A stretch of DNA of 64,000 bases. It comes from Phytophthora sp. 'mugwort' (taxonomy: Eukaryota > Oomycota > Peronosporomycetes > Peronosporales > Peronosporaceae). Positions 53,966-64,000 of the stretch are shown here, piece after piece (positions within the stretch are counted from its first letter, which is position 1; each line of letters starts with the position of its first letter). Below the pieces are notes generated by a model, which did not search any database, had not been told where the DNA came from, and saw only the letters and a program-made list of their open reading frames with translations. The position numbers and the translations under genes are program-made. The stretch lies in contig JAUCEF010000013.1 of assembly GCA_033558025.1 (NCBI GenBank), forward strand, positions 2,597,001 to 2,661,000, given 5' to 3'.

Positions 53966-56871
53966 GTACCAGTGCGTCAGGATGGTGACGTTTCTGGGGG
54001 GGCAATTGTGATTCCTCGTCACGTTCCGATATTGCTGCCGGATTAACGCAGCGATGTGCCCTGCCTCTTGATGTGAACCTGGCTAGAGCTAGATATTCTC
54101 GCTCACTGGTGCTCAGCCTGAGCAATATATACGGCCATATCCAATGTAGAGTGCGAACGCCGTTACACTGTTTGTTGCTGTGGGTGTATAACCACTAGTT
54201 CCGTTGTGTAGGTGATGCATTCATAACGTTGGAAGCCTGTATCAGCGTTAATTCATCCAGCCAGCACATGCATCGAAGATTGCTTGAAGCGGCAGTTGGA
54301 TAATTTCCGTGGAATTGAATATTGTCAGGAATGCGGGGGTCGTCCGCATCGCACCACGTACATCCAGCTTAGACGTTGCGTTACCAGCACAGTCCCGCGC
54401 TTCGTGTACCACCGTGTCAGTCTCGACATTTTAGTACATGCTCACTTGGGTCCTAGCTGTGGCTACATGCAGTGTCACATCACAGGTAATCTTCAGCGTC
54501 CTAGCAGCTGGCGGGATTACCAAGGTAATCTCCCCCCCCCCCCCCATGCACTTCACTACCGCCGTCACACGAGCCCCTACTTTGTAAATATGTGGCTGCT
54601 TGAACTGCATTGGAAGCGTGTTCACATCCGCGTCAAGCGCTGCTCTTATAAAGCAGCTTGGTCCACTTCAAAAACGCACAACAGTTCTCTGGGCAAGAAT
54701 TGGGTGATGCGGTCGAATCTACTACGGCCGCGTCTTGTAGAACCTGTTGGGGTGTCAACGTCGGCGCGCATCATTATTGGATAACGGTGACGCTCGCGGC
54801 GAGCAGCTGCAATGCCCGTCGGGCTGTTGTTTAGCAGGAAGGCAGTATCAGGGTGACTAAGCGTGTACTGCTCTCGGTATGCTGCTGTCTCGCTCAGCCA
54901 GCACTACCACAAGGCTCGCTCAGTACGGCTTCGCAACCAGTTCTCTGCTGCCTTATTGTTTCCGGGCTGATCTTGGAAAGCTTGATCCCGGGCTAAGCAT
55001 GCAGCCCTCGACGAGATGTCGGCTCCTTTCTCAGCAGCGTACATAGAAGCGTACATGCCAGAGAGGCATGCATATTTGGGGGTGACGGCTCGGGAAATGA
55101 CATGGAAAGGAGTCTACAGCAATGATTATGTGATCTCTGAATTGCGCTTCTATTATGGTCAAAAAGGCGTGTTGTTCGCTTGGGCCCTCGACTGGATACA
55201 AAAGGACAAGAGAACGGGTTTCCGACTCGGTCTGTGAAGGGGCGATAACCCTTCATTATTGACCGGTGGTTGTAGGGTGTGTCGAACGGGAAAGCGGAAA
55301 GAGCGGGGAACGGAAATAGAGGGGGACGGAAATGGCCAGAGCACAAGACCATTGGAGACACGTTCGAGTAACAAGTCCTACTAGGCATCTCGCAGACCCG
55401 TTTGCAGCATGGCGCTGCGATAGTAGCTGTCTGCACGGTTCAAAGCGAGGAGGTCACATAAAACCACCACGTAGGAGAGCGGTTGCGAGCGCGCGTAGCC
55501 ATACCATAAAATATCCGACTAACGGGCTTCTTCGACCTATACCATAACAATGGTACATCTAACAAGGAAGGTCCGGCGTACAGTACAGACTTGCCATACT
55601 ACTTAAGTTAGGGGAGGCATCATAAGATGCGAAAGGGAAGTAGAAAGCCTATTTTTGCCTCAGTTTATAGGGTAAAGGAAATCGTCTGTAACGGCCTGTG
55701 ACTTTAAATAACGCAGCTCATAAAAAATCATGCAAATGTGCGTTCGAGACGGTCAAATCAAAAGTGAGCCCCAGATTTGCGTGGAGGAGTCCGGCTTGAG
55801 AACATAGAGACTGGTGGCCTTCCTCGCGAAATGGCTGAAATGAGATTGACTTCCGAGTAATCGGACCAGTATACCTTCGTTAAAGCAAGGCTGGGCAAGG
55901 CTTGTTGGGTGGGGACGTGTGTAAGGGGCTCGCTACATCAAGCGATACGAGAAAGCAGTCGGTACTGCTTCAACAGGGAGGGAAAACCAGCTCTTGTAAG
56001 TTAGGTTCAGCGCGTATGATCGAAGTGCTTCTTCATAATCACCCCAGGACGTACGATGAAACTTACGCGTTCAAGTCAAAACGGCCACGAGAGGTCTCGC
56101 ATTCTATGTCCGGTTGAAATGCTGACGGAAGTTGACCAAACGCAACTTCTCCAACTTATGGAATTTTTTTTATGGCATTGTCGCGAGAGGCCCAGGCATG
56201 GAGCCAAATATAGCCCTCCAAAGCTCCGCCTAGCTTTCCCATTGACCTCTTCAGAATTGACTGATTTCAAAACAAAAGTACAACGAACGTTTTTCCAGTC
56301 AAGCAAAAACTGAAGAAACGTCGTATGTACACAACCTCAACAGAGCTCCACATTGGTATACATATCGCACCAGTTTGTCCCATGTCTGGTACACAGCCCT
56401 ACTGGCGCACGCTGCCGATAGATGTTTCGATCTCAAACCGCTTGAACTCGAACGACTCGAATGAGTACGGGTGGATGGAGAGGTAGTTCTTGGTGGGATC
56501 GTGTAATGGGGATTCACGAAACTCTCCGTTGAACGTAGAGGCAACAAGAATTGCCTGAATGCCTGAGAGAAACTGAATGATATAAAAAAAATTAACGTTG
56601 ATGTACCTATTGACATTAAGTACGAGAGGACATTCAGAAAAGATCAGATGGTGTGATCTGAGTACATAGTGCGATGACAATTGAAGGCAAAAGGATCCTT
56701 GCCGCCCCGGACGCAGTCCGAAGGCGTGCTCACTTCCTAATATGCCTCCGACTGAGCACATCTTCTAGAGTAGAGCAATTAGGAATATAGGATAAATACA
56801 TACGTAGCGTGTGACTCTACAGTGTTGAGCCATTTTAAAATCTAAAGTAAAATGAAAAACCGAGCCAAAGT
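53966..56871. other. No gene supported
   Basis: Repeat-derived spacer with a run of 14 C at 54532-54545 and a short dispersed-repeat match (55450-55505). A plus-strand frame at 55020-55237 (ISELRFYYGQKGVLFAWALD) faintly recalls an anoctamin segment, but it is isolated. The 120-residue minus-strand frame at 56399-56761 has no known domain. Confidence 0.35.
55450..55505 (-). repeat. Dispersed repeat family, short copy 5
   Basis: GAGCGGTTGCGAGCGCGCGT and AGCC match the end of copy 3 at 42594-42872. Confidence 0.5.
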
Positions 56872-57740
56872 GTGGTCGACAAACTGGCCTTTCACTGCAA
56901 GAAGAACCTATTCACTGGGTGGAAACAAAAGGTCGAGGCCCATTTGGTCGCGCTCAGTGATGCATTAGTTGTGACCGAGCTTCAAGCGAAGCGTCGCGTA
57001 CCAATTGCTCGCTACGAAGATGCGCTCGTGAGAAAATCAGTCCTCGACAAACCAGGGCTATGGACTACGGGTGAAGAAAAGGATGCATACGAGCTGCAAA
57101 AGGCTTTCGTCAGGCAGCAATCGTCGTACACCAAAGATCATCTCAACCTAACCCTTCCGGCCGGTTTCGCGGACGAGAGGCTGCTGTAACGGCTGGTACA
57201 CGATGTTTGTTTTTTGTCGTGCAATTGAGAAACCATATGGCCTCAGTACCGCGTCTGTACCTTGTAGAGCTAGTGCAGCGCTTCGAAGCAATTGCAGCCT
57301 CTGATTTTAAGAGCGTTTCAAACCTGTTCCAGCAATCAAGGCCGCAAGATCAGGCAAATCGGAACAGCGCTGAGGCGCTGAAAGTTGGTATGCTTTCGAA
57401 GCAGAAGATGTCGATCAAGATTCTGGCGGTACTGCGGGGACACCTCTGGGGTTCGGCGGTCGCGTTTACGCCAGAGGAGTTCACGCTGGAGAAGGCCGAG
57501 TCCAAACTCTGCGCATCTTTGGGAGCAGAGCAAGGCTAAAATAAAGATTTTGGGCAATGGTGCATCCGTGAACCACGTTGATATTAAGACGATCAAGCCT
57601 GCCAAAGCCACTGCATCGGCCCTAGGAAAGAAGGAAGGCCGCTTCCCAAGATTCGCACCAGAATCTGGGTGCAATGTTGTGCTACTATTGTGCAGACGTC
57701 CACAATGACATCAGCAGTGGGCCGCATCTCAAGCACCAGT
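56872..57740 (+). pseudogene. Copia 2 gag
   Basis: FTGWKQKVEAHLVALSDALV opens the capsid region. RLYLVELVQRFEAIAASDFK and SIKILAVLRGHLWGSAVAFT continue in a second frame. A Cys/His-containing stretch near 57670-57750 (CYYCADVHNDISSGPHLKHQ, then C) may be the nucleic-acid-binding part. Confidence 0.55.
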
Positions 57741-58200
57741 GCAGCAAGCGCAGACAAGATGTCGATCAAAAGGTTTTCCGGCGCAACATCTGGTCGTACC
57801 CACGTGCCGTAAAAAAGGCGCGAGGTGACGCTGAATCAACGCCAAAGATTGCTGGTACGGGAAGTACCGCGCGAGAGCCAAGGGGACGGAAAAAGAGCGG
57901 AAGATTGTGCCAACTCAGGACTGTCTGCCCATAGATGTGTCAGTTGATGCATGCAAGGCCGTGTCTACGAGTCCAACATCTTCGGTCAGTCTGCCCAACG
58001 ACGTGGAGCTCCCTTTAACTCCAGGAAGCGAGTTGATTTTTTTCAACGTGCAAGAAACGGACAAGCCAATGGGTTCCGTGTTTGACATTGGTGTCCACGT
58101 CTCCGGGAAAACAGCTGATTGCAGGAGAGGTCAGTCTTCAGAAGATGCACCTGGAGGACAAGTTACGCTCATTGTATCCTTACTTACTTGATGCGAAAAC

Positions 58201-58500
58201 ATGTTTAGCCAAAGACTGTGGGTGCTTGAATCAGGGTGCGGATTCGGCCTAAGCTGTGAAGAGTCGATATTCGTCGAAAAACGACCCGACACTGAATACA
58301 TGTTTACGTTTGCACAAGGGTCTAAGCATTCAAATACACACATTGGCACAGTGAAACTGTTTTTGCATGGTCCGCAAGGGATACGACCATTCCTTTTTGA
58401 AAATATAGAACTTGTATCACACGCAACGTCAAACATTCTCAGTGAATGTTGGCTTCAGAGAAATGGGTACGAGATTATTGGATCACCGACTGGTGAGTAA
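58201..58500 (+). pseudogene. Copia 2 aspartic protease
   Basis: WVLESGCGFGLSCEESIFVE is the active-site region; the catalytic Asp of DSG is Glu here. It continues HIGTVKLFLHGPQG and HATSNILSECWLQRNGYEI. The block order is typical of copia protease. The Asp-to-Glu change should abolish activity. Confidence 0.65.
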
Positions 58501-58509
58501 TTTATATTC

Positions 58510-59803
58510 TTGGACAGCGAGTTAGCGTTTGTGGCTAGAGCAATTAATGGGGCATACTACGTACAAAACAAAACAGTCAAAGAGAGACAACTGTTGTGCA
58601 ATGCTGTCAAATCACAGCCCTGTAATCTGCTAAAACTACGAGGAGTCGGGATTGGAAAGCACATTGTAAGAATGGCATGTAAACTTGGTCATCTCAATAA
58701 AGAAACAGTGATAGAAATGTTGAGTCAAGCGATATTGGAAGGGATGTCCACGCTATCGTCATCTGCCTTACGATGGGTTCCGTTCTTTGCGCAATTATGC
58801 GGGAATGAAGAAATGGTCCCATCGTAATGCTAAGGTTTCAAGAGATACACAGCCCATCAGTACCATTCATATGGACACAAACGGACCCATGAAAAAAACC
58901 CATGGGTATATGGGAGTATAGGTACTATTGAATACTTCCTAAGTATAATTGATGACAACACCTCGTCGCGGTGGCCATACGTACTACGGAACATAAAGGA
59001 GATATTTGAGAAGGTCACAGAGTTACTTTGAATAGAGCATGAGGGCAAATTCTCATTTCGTCGAATTCGGTTGATGGAGGCACCCAGTTTGTGAACGCCG
59101 CCTCTAAACAACTTCTGTAAAGAGAAGGGTGTTCTTTTTAGACATCTAATACATACAGCCCAGAAGAAAATGGAGCCGCAGAGCGAGACCATCAGAACAA
59201 TCTCGATAGGGTTCGTTGTGCATTAAAGGATGCTGATATGGCGCACAGGTGGTGGCCAGAAGCACTTATGTATGTGACCTACGTACAGAATCGTACACCT
59301 ATGATACGTTTGGAAATAAGACGCCGTACGAAATGGTGTATGGCATCCCTCTTTACATGAGTAAACTACCTGTATGGGCTCTGTGTGATTTGCACATGTC
59401 CCAGAAGCTCTTAGAAAGACAATCCGCAAGAGCCATTAAGTGCCGGTTTCTCGGGATATCAGAGGATACCAAAGAATACACGTTACTGAATGTCTATAAT
59501 AACAGACACATCATATCAAAAGACGTCCTGTTTGACACCACCAATGTAGCCACCTTGGTACAACGGGCTTTCGGAAAGACCGAGACTGCTCTCACAATTG
59601 AATCTGCCGCGCGAGAGTCGCCCTCAGCAGAGGAAGCAAAACTTCCTGCCATCGAGAGTACGGAGGCAGTGGGAGCTGGCCAATCTGCAAAGGGGTCTGC
59701 TGAGTCAGTGGGAGCTGAAGCACTTACTGAGGCATCTACCCGAGCAGTGGGAGCTAAAATAAACGACGATGAGCAGGCCTATGAAGGCGCCAATAAGCCG
59801 TAA
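58510..59803 (+). pseudogene. Copia 2 gag-pre-integrase, integrase and hinge
   Basis: After the protease: LAFVARAINGAYYVQNKTVK, then CKLGHLNKETVIEMLS (gag-pre-integrase). The integrase core is shattered between 58850 and 59250. The C-terminal part is open from 59249: NKTPYEMVYGIPLYMSKLPV, AIKCRFLGISEDTKEYTLL and ISKDVLFDT. A Ala/Glu-rich hinge follows with the repeated motif AVGA/SVGA. Confidence 0.65.
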
Positions 59804-59939
59804 ACCTAGGCCGCGTCGCGAAACTAAGAAACCAAAGAAATATCAGGACTTCAATGCTTCCAGGAAATGTTAGATAAGAACGTCGACCTAGATATGCTGG
59901 AGCAAAAGAATCCCCCCCCGTGCCGACACCACGCACAGT

Positions 59940-60960
59940 GAAAGAAGCCTTGTGGACCTCATAAAGAGCAGTGGAAAGCAGCTCTGGAACTAGAGTACGA
60001 CACTTTAATCGAGAATGGAACGTGGAGACTCATGCGTCTGTCTCCCGGACGTAAGGCTTTGCCATGTCATTGAGTACTCGTAGTAAAGTATACTGCCGAC
60101 GCTACTGTTGAGCGACTGAAAGCACGCCTTGTTGCACAGGGTAATCACCAACAGTATGGGGTGGACTGCGACGAGATATACGCACCGGTGGCACGATTCG
60201 AGTCACTACGCGTAGTGCTGGTAATTGGGACCATATCGGACTGTATCAAATGGATGTCCATACGGCATTTCTAATCGGCACATGGAAGCAGAGCAAACGA
60301 TATACATGAGGCACCTCACGGTTTTGTGAAGCGAGGCCACGAGCAACTGGTCTGTTAGCTACAGAAGACTATTTATGGCCTGAAGGAAACCCTCGCACCT
60401 GCCATTGAGTCCTACATACCTTTTTGACATCAATGGGCTTTGCACGTTGCCATAAAGAGTATTGCATCTACCTGCAAAAAGTGGGAGAAGAATGGCTTAT
60501 AGTTGTGGTATAGGTTAATGATCTAACGATCATATCCTGAAACATGAGACTTATCAACACGTTAAAGTGGAATTGCCAAACGTTTCAAAATGGAGGACCT
60601 GGGTGATATTCACTATATTCTCAAAATGAAAGTGCTCCGCAATCGAGAGCAGCGGGTGATGACAATCTCACAACGCAAATATATTGCAGAGCTGATCACC
60701 AAATATAACACGGTAGATAGCTCTCCAGTGGTGACACCACATGTTCCTGGCCTAACACTTGAGCCAGAGACAAATATGAACGCAGAGCAAATTGCTTCTC
60801 AGCCGTTTGACTACAGAGGCATAGTTGTGTCACTGCAATATCTGTCAGGGGAACACGATCAGACATTGTTAACGTGATAAGATAGCTTAGCAAGTTTCTA
60901 TCCTGCACGAGTCCTCAAATACTTGAAAGGGGCTTCAACGTATCAAAGATGGCTACAAAA
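59940..60960 (+). pseudogene. Copia 2 reverse transcriptase
   Basis: In shifting frames: YQMDVHTAFL near 60240, LIVVV (stop) VNDLTI near 60500 at the site of the YVDD box, then MEDLGDIHYILKMKVLRNRE, MTISQRKYIAELITKY and SQPFDYRGIVVSLQYL from 60590. RVLKYLKGASTY near 60910 marks the start of the RNase H region. The catalytic Asp pair is not intact. Confidence 0.65.
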
Positions 60961-61403
60961 AGTGATAGTAACGGAAACGCATTTGGCGACAGCGACCGTG
61001 ATAGAAGCACAGTGGTGCAACATCGACGATGATCTCGACAAGCTGGACCCGTCTTTCACGCGCTATCAAGTTTGACAACTCGTTTGAGTACTTCGATTCG
61101 GAAGTTTGGTAATGCTTGTGGTCAATCTTTCTCCTTTCATACTTCACTTTTGTCGTAGGATAAAAAATTCTGGATCACTGGTTCACTTCGTTCGTACTGA
61201 ATCCTTTTACAGTGCACTGGTGTACAATTCTCATCATACCTGGCCGATCAAGCAGTGTTGGAGCTTTTGAGATTTCTTTTATTTTAAACAGGATCAAACA
61301 AAATTATAACAAACAGTTGACACCTTGGTTTTGCAATACGGTGAACCCTTTCTGGTTTAGTTCTCGGCGCATGTTTGTGAAATGACGAGCTAATCCTCGC
61401 GGT
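60961..61403. other. No gene seen
   Basis: AT-rich spacer between the copia 2 relic and the next candidate gene. Confidence 0.4.
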
Positions 61404-61655
61404 TCATCTCACGGACGAAGGTATCTTGGCGTTGATAGACGGCGAGCTCAGCCTGTTGTGCCGATCGACAGCTCCATCCTTGAACGCGCACGGAACAGTG
61501 CCATTACATTGATACCATATCCCTGAGCCCATGCACGCTAATTGGTCGCATTCCTCGTCATCCGGAGCATAAGCCATGACAAACAAGCGCACAAAGTTCT
61601 CGTACTCCCCAACGACCGCAACCAGGCACGCCGACAGCTTCAGAGTCCACAGCAT
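61404..61655 (-). CDS. Possible small cysteine-rich secreted protein
   Basis: 83 residues from the ATG at 61655. It opens like a signal peptide (MLWTLKLSACLVAVVG). A short tail then holds four Cys spaced C-x4-C-x8-C-x6-C (ECDQLAC, YQC, VPC) and a polar end. Oomycetes secrete many such peptides, but I cannot assign this to a named family, and toxin or inhibitor function should not be assumed. The hydrophobic stretch FVRLFVMAY after the leader is odd for a secreted protein; an undetected intron or chance frame is possible. It lies 230 bp from the 3' end of ELP1 on the same strand. Confidence 0.35.
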   Translation of the reverse strand: MLWTLKLSACLVAVVGEYENFVRLFVMAYAPDDEECDQLACMGSGIWYQCNGTVPCAFKDGAVDRHNRLSSPSINAKIPSSVR

Positions 61656-61884
61656 TTATCTGACAGTCTTGTGTAGTAAGCAACACAACGAGGAAATGTC
61701 AACTTGACGCGGGACCCTACGTGTTTCTTGGATCCACCGTGACAATTTGAAAATGTTACACAACTGAAAGCCGAAGACTTCAAGAGTACTTACATTGCAG
61801 TTTTGCTAACAAACGGTTGGGACTTGCGTTGCGACGGGGTTTTCTCTGATTTATCCTTCCATTTCTCACTGTTGGACGTCGTCT

Positions 61885-64000
61885 TTAACCTTGTAATGCG
61901 TCTAGCCGCCAATGCGGATACGCCGTCTCAGTGCAGGTACCAGTTTTCTCCCTCGCGTTGTCAGAAGATGGTATTTTCTTGTCAGCAACACACTTTTCGA
62001 AGCCAGCAAGCTGGTTCTGCAGCTTCTGTGCCTGCTGCATGCGGCCAAAGACAATCAGCATTTCGAGTAATCCACGAACCTCTCGTGCTAACGCTGCATT
62101 CGGTCGTAGTTCGGAAAGCTGCTGTTCGACGTAAGCTTCTTCTTCGGCACTGCCCTCTTTCATTCGTTTTCGTCTCTCTCGACGAGAGGGAAACCCTGCG
62201 AGCTTTGCCTTTGTCTTCGGTTTCTCGTCAATATTTCCCAAAGTTTGGGTAGCGTAGAAGTGGCTAGCCGTCGCCATGGATAATGACTGCATCGAGAAGT
62301 TGCCAATCCTTGGAGCGCTATTGTGGCTGCCGATTGAACTGACAGAAGCATAGGAAAGAGCACTATCTGCAGCACTCGAAGCACCAGAACGAATGCTGCC
62401 CGCATCAGTATCGGCGTCTCCTCCTTTCCCGTGAGTCCATCGACTCCCGTCGATACCATGCAGCTTGAAAAGCCGCTTTTGCTCACGAATGCTAGTCAGA
62501 CGCTTCCAGTGCTTGATATACTGCTTTTCCTTGCGTTCCAACTCTTCTTGGACATCCTCGCAACACTGTAGCACACCAGGTTCCACGTCACTCTCCACCA
62601 GGTCGTTCCGTTGGTGGAGAGAAGCTATACGTAACGCCTCTTGCCACTGTTGGTGCGTGACTAGCAGCGCCACCGCTTCATCGATATCATTGCAGTACTC
62701 GACGTAGATTCTTACCACAGCCAGAATATCGTCAGCAGCTCCATCTTGTTGCTGCTCGTGTTTGTTTAAAAGTTCTTGTGCGATGGCGTATGCTTCGCCG
62801 CGGAGTTTGTCAGGAGTCTGTTGATCGCGAGCGCTAAGTGACAGCGCCATCTGCCACTTGTTTGCAGCGATAAACGAGCGTCGTGCTTTTTCCTTCTCGG
62901 AAGCCGCCAAATAGACGAAAGCTGCAGCCTCGTATTTTTTATCCGCCTCGAGGAAATCGCCCTTTAGTCGCAGGATTTCTTGACGAAAGACACAATCACT
63001 CTTCGATGATGCAGGAGCTTGGGAGAATAACACAAGGGCTTGGTCATACAGTTCTCCTTGCTTGATCAGATCAAGAGCCATTGTTTGCAGCTTGCTCTTT
63101 TCCACTTCATTATCAGCACTAGTTTCATTAATCAATGTGGTTACATGAGTCAGCGCGCGTGCGTGTCGTTTGAGATGGACGTCGATCGTGTATTTCCGCC
63201 AGTTTTCGTTCCCCAGACGTGCCACACGGTCTAGGAATGGGACGTATTCCTTTGGATCCCGCTGGGAGTGAGTAGCTACCGTCCGCACGAGGTCCAGATC
63301 ATACAATCCCAACGCTTCCGAGTACAGACTGTCCACGTCTGTCAGCATGATAAGATGTTTGATAGCACGCGTTGCTGCTGCACGATTGTGTACTGAGCGA
63401 GTCTCCTGATCACCGTCGTTCTGACGAAGAAGCTGCTGAATTTTACCGAGTGCTTGATCAAAACGTGGGGGCGACTGCTTCACAGCACTCGTCACGAAAG
63501 GAAGCAGTAGAGCTGTCTCTGTTTCGTCTCCAGTACCAGCCAACTCTTGAATTGCACGCATAAATTCATGACACACTGCGTTCACTTTCCCTACACCAGC
63601 GTAGTCTTCGCCACTTACTTTCTCTTTCATCGTTTCTTTCACTGTGTTCAATGGCTCAAGTAGCGGGCGATATTTCGTGAACCACACGTCAACGGGGTGT
63701 AGATTGGTGATGAAGAGACATAGTCTATCACTGGTAATTGGAGCTGATCTTGTCGAAAGAAGACGCTGAAGGAGGAAACGAGAAAAACTTTTGATGAAAG
63801 TCTGAGGATCCAAGTCGACAAGGATATTCAAGTCGAGTCGATGGCGGCGACATAGTTCCAATGCTGCGACGTAGTGGTGCGCTTGAATTTGCTGCACGAC
63901 AAGTGCTAAGACCAACAGGCGCGGGGACATGCACTCGAGGTTCCCGCGTGGCATTTGAACGATGACACTGGCTTGCTGACCCACCGTCGCGACTAGCAGA
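61885..64000 (-). CDS. ELP1: Elongator complex subunit ELP1 (IKI3/IKAP), C-terminal part
   Basis: Scaffold of the Elongator complex, which modifies wobble uridines (cm5U class) in tRNA in the cytosol. The frame is open from the window edge to TAA at 61885-61887, about 704 residues; the N-terminal WD40 propellers lie beyond the window. The visible part begins QMPRGNLECMSPRLLVLALV, the conserved junction after the propellers, then the helical repeat region (for example KKYEAAAFVYLAASEKEKAR and RIYVEYCNDIDEAVALLV). Near the end a basic cluster (SRRERRKRMKEGS) fits the tRNA-interacting region of ELP1, followed by EQQLSELRPNA and a helical end that aids dimerisation in the family. No stop or intron in this stretch. 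ELP1 is usually about 1,300 residues, so roughly half is here. Confidence 0.9.
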   Translation of the reverse strand, partial: LLVATVGQQASVIVQMPRGNLECMSPRLLVLALVVQQIQAHHYVAALELCRRHRLDLNILVDLDPQTFIKSFSRFLLQRLLSTRSAPITSDRLCLFITNLHPVDVWFTKYRPLLEPLNTVKETMKEKVSGEDYAGVGKVNAVCHEFMRAIQELAGTGDETETALLLPFVTSAVKQSPPRFDQALGKIQQLLRQNDGDQETRSVHNRAAATRAIKHLIMLTDVDSLYSEALGLYDLDLVRTVATHSQRDPKEYVPFLDRVARLGNENWRKYTIDVHLKRHARALTHVTTLINETSADNEVEKSKLQTMALDLIKQGELYDQALVLFSQAPASSKSDCVFRQEILRLKGDFLEADKKYEAAAFVYLAASEKEKARRSFIAANKWQMALSLSARDQQTPDKLRGEAYAIAQELLNKHEQQQDGAADDILAVVRIYVEYCNDIDEAVALLVTHQQWQEALRIASLHQRNDLVESDVEPGVLQCCEDVQEELERKEKQYIKHWKRLTSIREQKRLFKLHGIDGSRWTHGKGGDADTDAGSIRSGASSAADSALSYASVSSIGSHNSAPRIGNFSMQSLSMATASHFYATQTLGNIDEKPKTKAKLAGFPSRRERRKRMKEGSAEEEAYVEQQLSELRPNAALAREVRGLLEMLIVFGRMQQAQKLQNQLAGFEKCVADKKIPSSDNAREKTGTCTETAYPHWRLDALQG

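Larger units (their letters stand above)
56872..60960 (+). mobile_element. Ty1/copia relic (copia 2)
   Basis: Gag, protease, gag-pre-integrase, integrase, hinge and RT lie in copia order on the plus strand. No LTRs were recognised and the element ends within RNase H at about 60960. Confidence 0.7.

Noticed and set aside
55020..55237. Anoctamin-like membrane protein fragment
   Set aside because: Only about 20 residues look similar, in an isolated frame within repeat DNA.

Overview
The window is nuclear DNA of an oomycete, most like Phytophthora or a relative. The reasons are short GT-AG introns of about 70-95 nt, compact host genes with an oomycete-type Inr/FPR initiator 20-70 bp before the ATG, an RXLR-dEER effector gene, and the usual oomycete mix of Ty3/gypsy chromovirus, Ty1/copia, PIF/Harbinger, Mutator-like (MULE), pogo-like and Tc1/mariner relics. 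It reads as a small gene island, then a long repeat-rich stretch, then the edge of another gene.

Layout. 1-476: pogo-like transposase fragment. 1324-3390: PIF/Harbinger relic, with a Myb/SANT-like gene facing its transposase. 3596-12340: gene island with a two-domain peroxiredoxin (+), an FAD-dependent oxidoreductase (+), a CDK11-type kinase (-), an intact tail-anchored flavohaemoglobin (-) and, divergent from it, a second flavohaemoglobin broken by two single-base lesions. The 1.4 kb between the last two carries a repeated 9-mer and three related hairpins. 12668-17617: Ty3/gypsy chromovirus relic. 19.5-21.5 kb: a 35-bp palindrome and a mariner-like relic. 23.15-28.62 kb: a three-level nest in which a MULE is split by a pogo-like element, which is split by a Tc1-like element; the pogo part also holds an exact 454-bp tandem duplication. 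30841-38025: a copia element with both LTRs, split by a 5'-truncated LINE with a 6-bp target duplication. 38874-39364: RXLR effector gene with one frameshift. 39680-42235: second PIF/Harbinger element. 44263-46317: second MULE. 46695-53965: second gypsy element with both LTRs, carrying an inverted piece of pol and a tRNA-like sequence. 56.87-60.96 kb: second copia relic. 61404-61655: possible small cysteine-rich secreted protein. 61885-64000: C-terminal part of Elongator subunit ELP1.

The host genes do not form a pathway. A peroxiredoxin, an FAD oxidoreductase and two nitric-oxide-detoxifying flavohaemoglobins lie within 9 kb, but this may be coincidence. Almost all mobile-element coding is broken by stops and frameshifts; the second Harbinger transposase is the least damaged. 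All family assignments rest on motifs read by eye; no database search was run.
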